Made by a program: the position numbers and the translations under genes
The notes under the pieces: generated by a model
What the model saw: only the letters and a program-made list of their open reading frames with translations
The model's database searches: none
What the model was told of the DNA's origin: nothing
Source of the DNA: Euryarchaeota archaeon UBA433
GTDB taxonomy: Archaea > Thermoplasmatota > Poseidoniia > Poseidoniales > Poseidoniaceae
DNA: 6,597 nt
Assembly: GCA_002495535.1 (NCBI GenBank)
Contig: DAFX01000022.1
Span: 1 to 6,597 of the forward strand
Direction of reading: 5' to 3'
Shown: positions 5,527 to 6,597 of the stretch, in pieces
Layout: each line of letters starts with the position of its first letter
Numbering within the stretch: position 1 is the first letter of the stretch

Positions 5527-6597
5527 GTGGCCACAATCAAAGAGCAAATCGAACTGATTCGCGCTGAGATTGACAAGACCCAAAAAAACAAGGCGACAAA
5601 CGCCCACATTGGCAAACTGAAAGCAAAAATTGCTCAGTTGAAAATCAAGGAAGAGAAGGCCCACGCCCACTCGAAAGCGAGCGGTGGCGGCAAAGGGTTC
5701 GAGGTCAAAAAATCTGGAGACGCTACCGTGGCCCTCGTCGGGTTCCCATCCGTTGGTAAATCAACACTGATTTCTCAGGTCACAGACGCACATTCCGAGG
5801 CGGCTGGTTATGCGTTCACAACCCTCACTTGTATCCCTGGTGTTATGGAACACCGAGGCGCTAAGATTCAGATTCTGGATTTACCGGGGTTGATCAAAGG
5901 TGCTGCAGAAGGAAAAGGTCGTGGGCGAGAAATCCTCAACGTGATACGAAGCGCTGACATGGTGCTCTACATCGTCGATCCCTTCCAAGACGCTCACTTT
6001 AACGTCCTGCACCGAGAACTCCACAACGCTGGCCTGCGCCTGAACGAAACTCGCCCACCGGTGTTCATCAAGCGCACAGAACGAGGTGGTATTGATGTGC
6101 GCACAACCGTTGAGCAAACGCATCTCACCAACGAAGACATGGGCGAAATCATCCGCTCTTTTGGATTCACTTCGGCCATTGTGACCCTGCGAAACGACAC
6201 CACCGCTGAGCAGATCGTCGACTGCCTTGCACAAAACCGAATTTATGAAAAAGCTGTGATTGCAATTAACAAAATTGACATTGCCACTGAAGAAGAATTG
6301 GTGAAGGCCCGTTCGAACCTACCGCAAGACTGGCCGGTCATGCGCATTTCAGCATTCAAAGGAATTGGTTTGGATGATTTGAAGGATTTCATTTACGACA
6401 ACCTTGGTTTCATGCGCGTCTACCTCAAGCCACAGGGTCAAGAGGCTGATATGGAAGAGCCTTTGATCGTCAAGGACGATTCGACTGTTGAACACATTTG
6501 CAACAAATTGCACAGGGATTTCGTTCGGAAATTCCGTTATGGTCGTGTGAAAGGCCCGAGCGCTAAGTTTGACTGGCAGAGGGTTGGATTGGACCAT
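5527..6597 (+). CDS. DRG-family GTPase (Obg-related, TGS domain), C-terminus cut by window edge
   Basis: This is a developmentally-regulated-GTP-binding-protein homologue (COG1163), a translation factor GTPase that works with ribosomes in eukaryotes and is conserved in archaea. 357 residues are visible from GTG 5527. A helical N-terminus carries the family stretch KTQKNKATNAHIGKLKAKIA (17-36) and a Gly-rich linker. The G domain follows: G1 GFPSVGKST (72-80), G2 within FTTLTCIPG (97-105), G3 DLPG (118-121), G4 NKID (248-251) and G5 ISAFKG (274-279). The region between G3 and G4 holds the DRG-specific insert (about 180-240). The TGS domain starts near 297 and includes KFRYGRVKGPSAKFDWQRVG. By comparison with the family only about 10-15 residues are missing. 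GTG is chosen for its Shine-Dalgarno site and because it gives the usual family N-terminus; ATG 5491 would add 12 residues. The gene is divergent from the uncharacterised gene with a 67-bp spacer. Confidence 0.95.
   Translation, partial: MATIKEQIELIRAEIDKTQKNKATNAHIGKLKAKIAQLKIKEEKAHAHSKASGGGKGFEVKKSGDATVALVGFPSVGKSTLISQVTDAHSEAAGYAFTTLTCIPGVMEHRGAKIQILDLPGLIKGAAEGKGRGREILNVIRSADMVLYIVDPFQDAHFNVLHRELHNAGLRLNETRPPVFIKRTERGGIDVRTTVEQTHLTNEDMGEIIRSFGFTSAIVTLRNDTTAEQIVDCLAQNRIYEKAVIAINKIDIATEEELVKARSNLPQDWPVMRISAFKGIGLDDLKDFIYDNLGFMRVYLKPQGQEADMEEPLIVKDDSTVEHICNKLHRDFVRKFRYGRVKGPSAKFDWQRVGLDH

Noticed and set aside
5460..5615. A hydrophobic, signal-peptide-like N-terminal extension of the uncharacterised - strand gene
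   Set aside because: It is antisense to the Lys-rich N-terminus of the DRG GTPase, whose reading frame is firmly identified; the hydrophobicity is an artefact.
5881..6597. Two - strand frames of 117 and 82 codons inside the DRG GTPase region
   Set aside because: They are shadows of the GTPase coding frame, which shows all five G motifs and the TGS domain.

Overview
The window looks like a piece of an archaeal chromosome, most likely a mesophilic euryarchaeon of the Thermoplasmatota and plausibly a marine group II/III (Poseidoniales-like) lineage. Three things suggest this: an archaeal-type NadM, a DRG-family GTPase with C-terminal TGS domain and a COG2108-type radical SAM protein; a tRNA gene preceded by a TATA box at archaeal spacing; and GGTG-type Shine-Dalgarno sites. 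GrpE is found in mesophilic archaea and fits. The lineage is an inference from gene content, not from a search. Genes are tightly packed, and all appear intact except the two cut by the window edges.

Layout. Positions 1-70 (-) hold tRNA-Val(CAC), its 3' end cut by the window start, with its own promoter at about 99-105. Next on the - strand is a probable pair, pdxT (1274-1960) followed by a radical SAM gene (133-1218), separated by 55 bp that contain a 19-bp tandem duplication. An 88-bp divergent spacer separates pdxT from a + strand pair, a class V aminotransferase (2049-3266) and nadM (about 3282-3824), 15 bp apart. A second - strand group runs towards them: an uncharacterised gene (4713-5459), grpE (4125-4673) and a small Lys/Ala-rich protein gene (3825-4085), with spacers of 39 bp each. 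The stop codons of nadM and the Lys-rich gene abut with no base between them. A DRG-type GTPase (5527 onward, +) is divergent from the uncharacterised gene and is cut by the right edge just before its C-terminus.

How the genes relate. PdxT supplies ammonia for pyridoxal phosphate synthesis and lies head to head with a PLP-dependent aminotransferase, which is co-oriented with the NAD-biosynthesis enzyme NadM, so the left half has a cofactor theme. The right half is proteostasis and translation: GrpE, a DRG GTPase and a strongly basic small protein. I see no mobile element, CRISPR array, phage gene or defence system. The parts worth a second look are the uncharacterised grpE neighbour, the Lys-rich protein, the altered C-terminal motif of NadM, the radical SAM protein of unknown substrate and a few sequence-level oddities.
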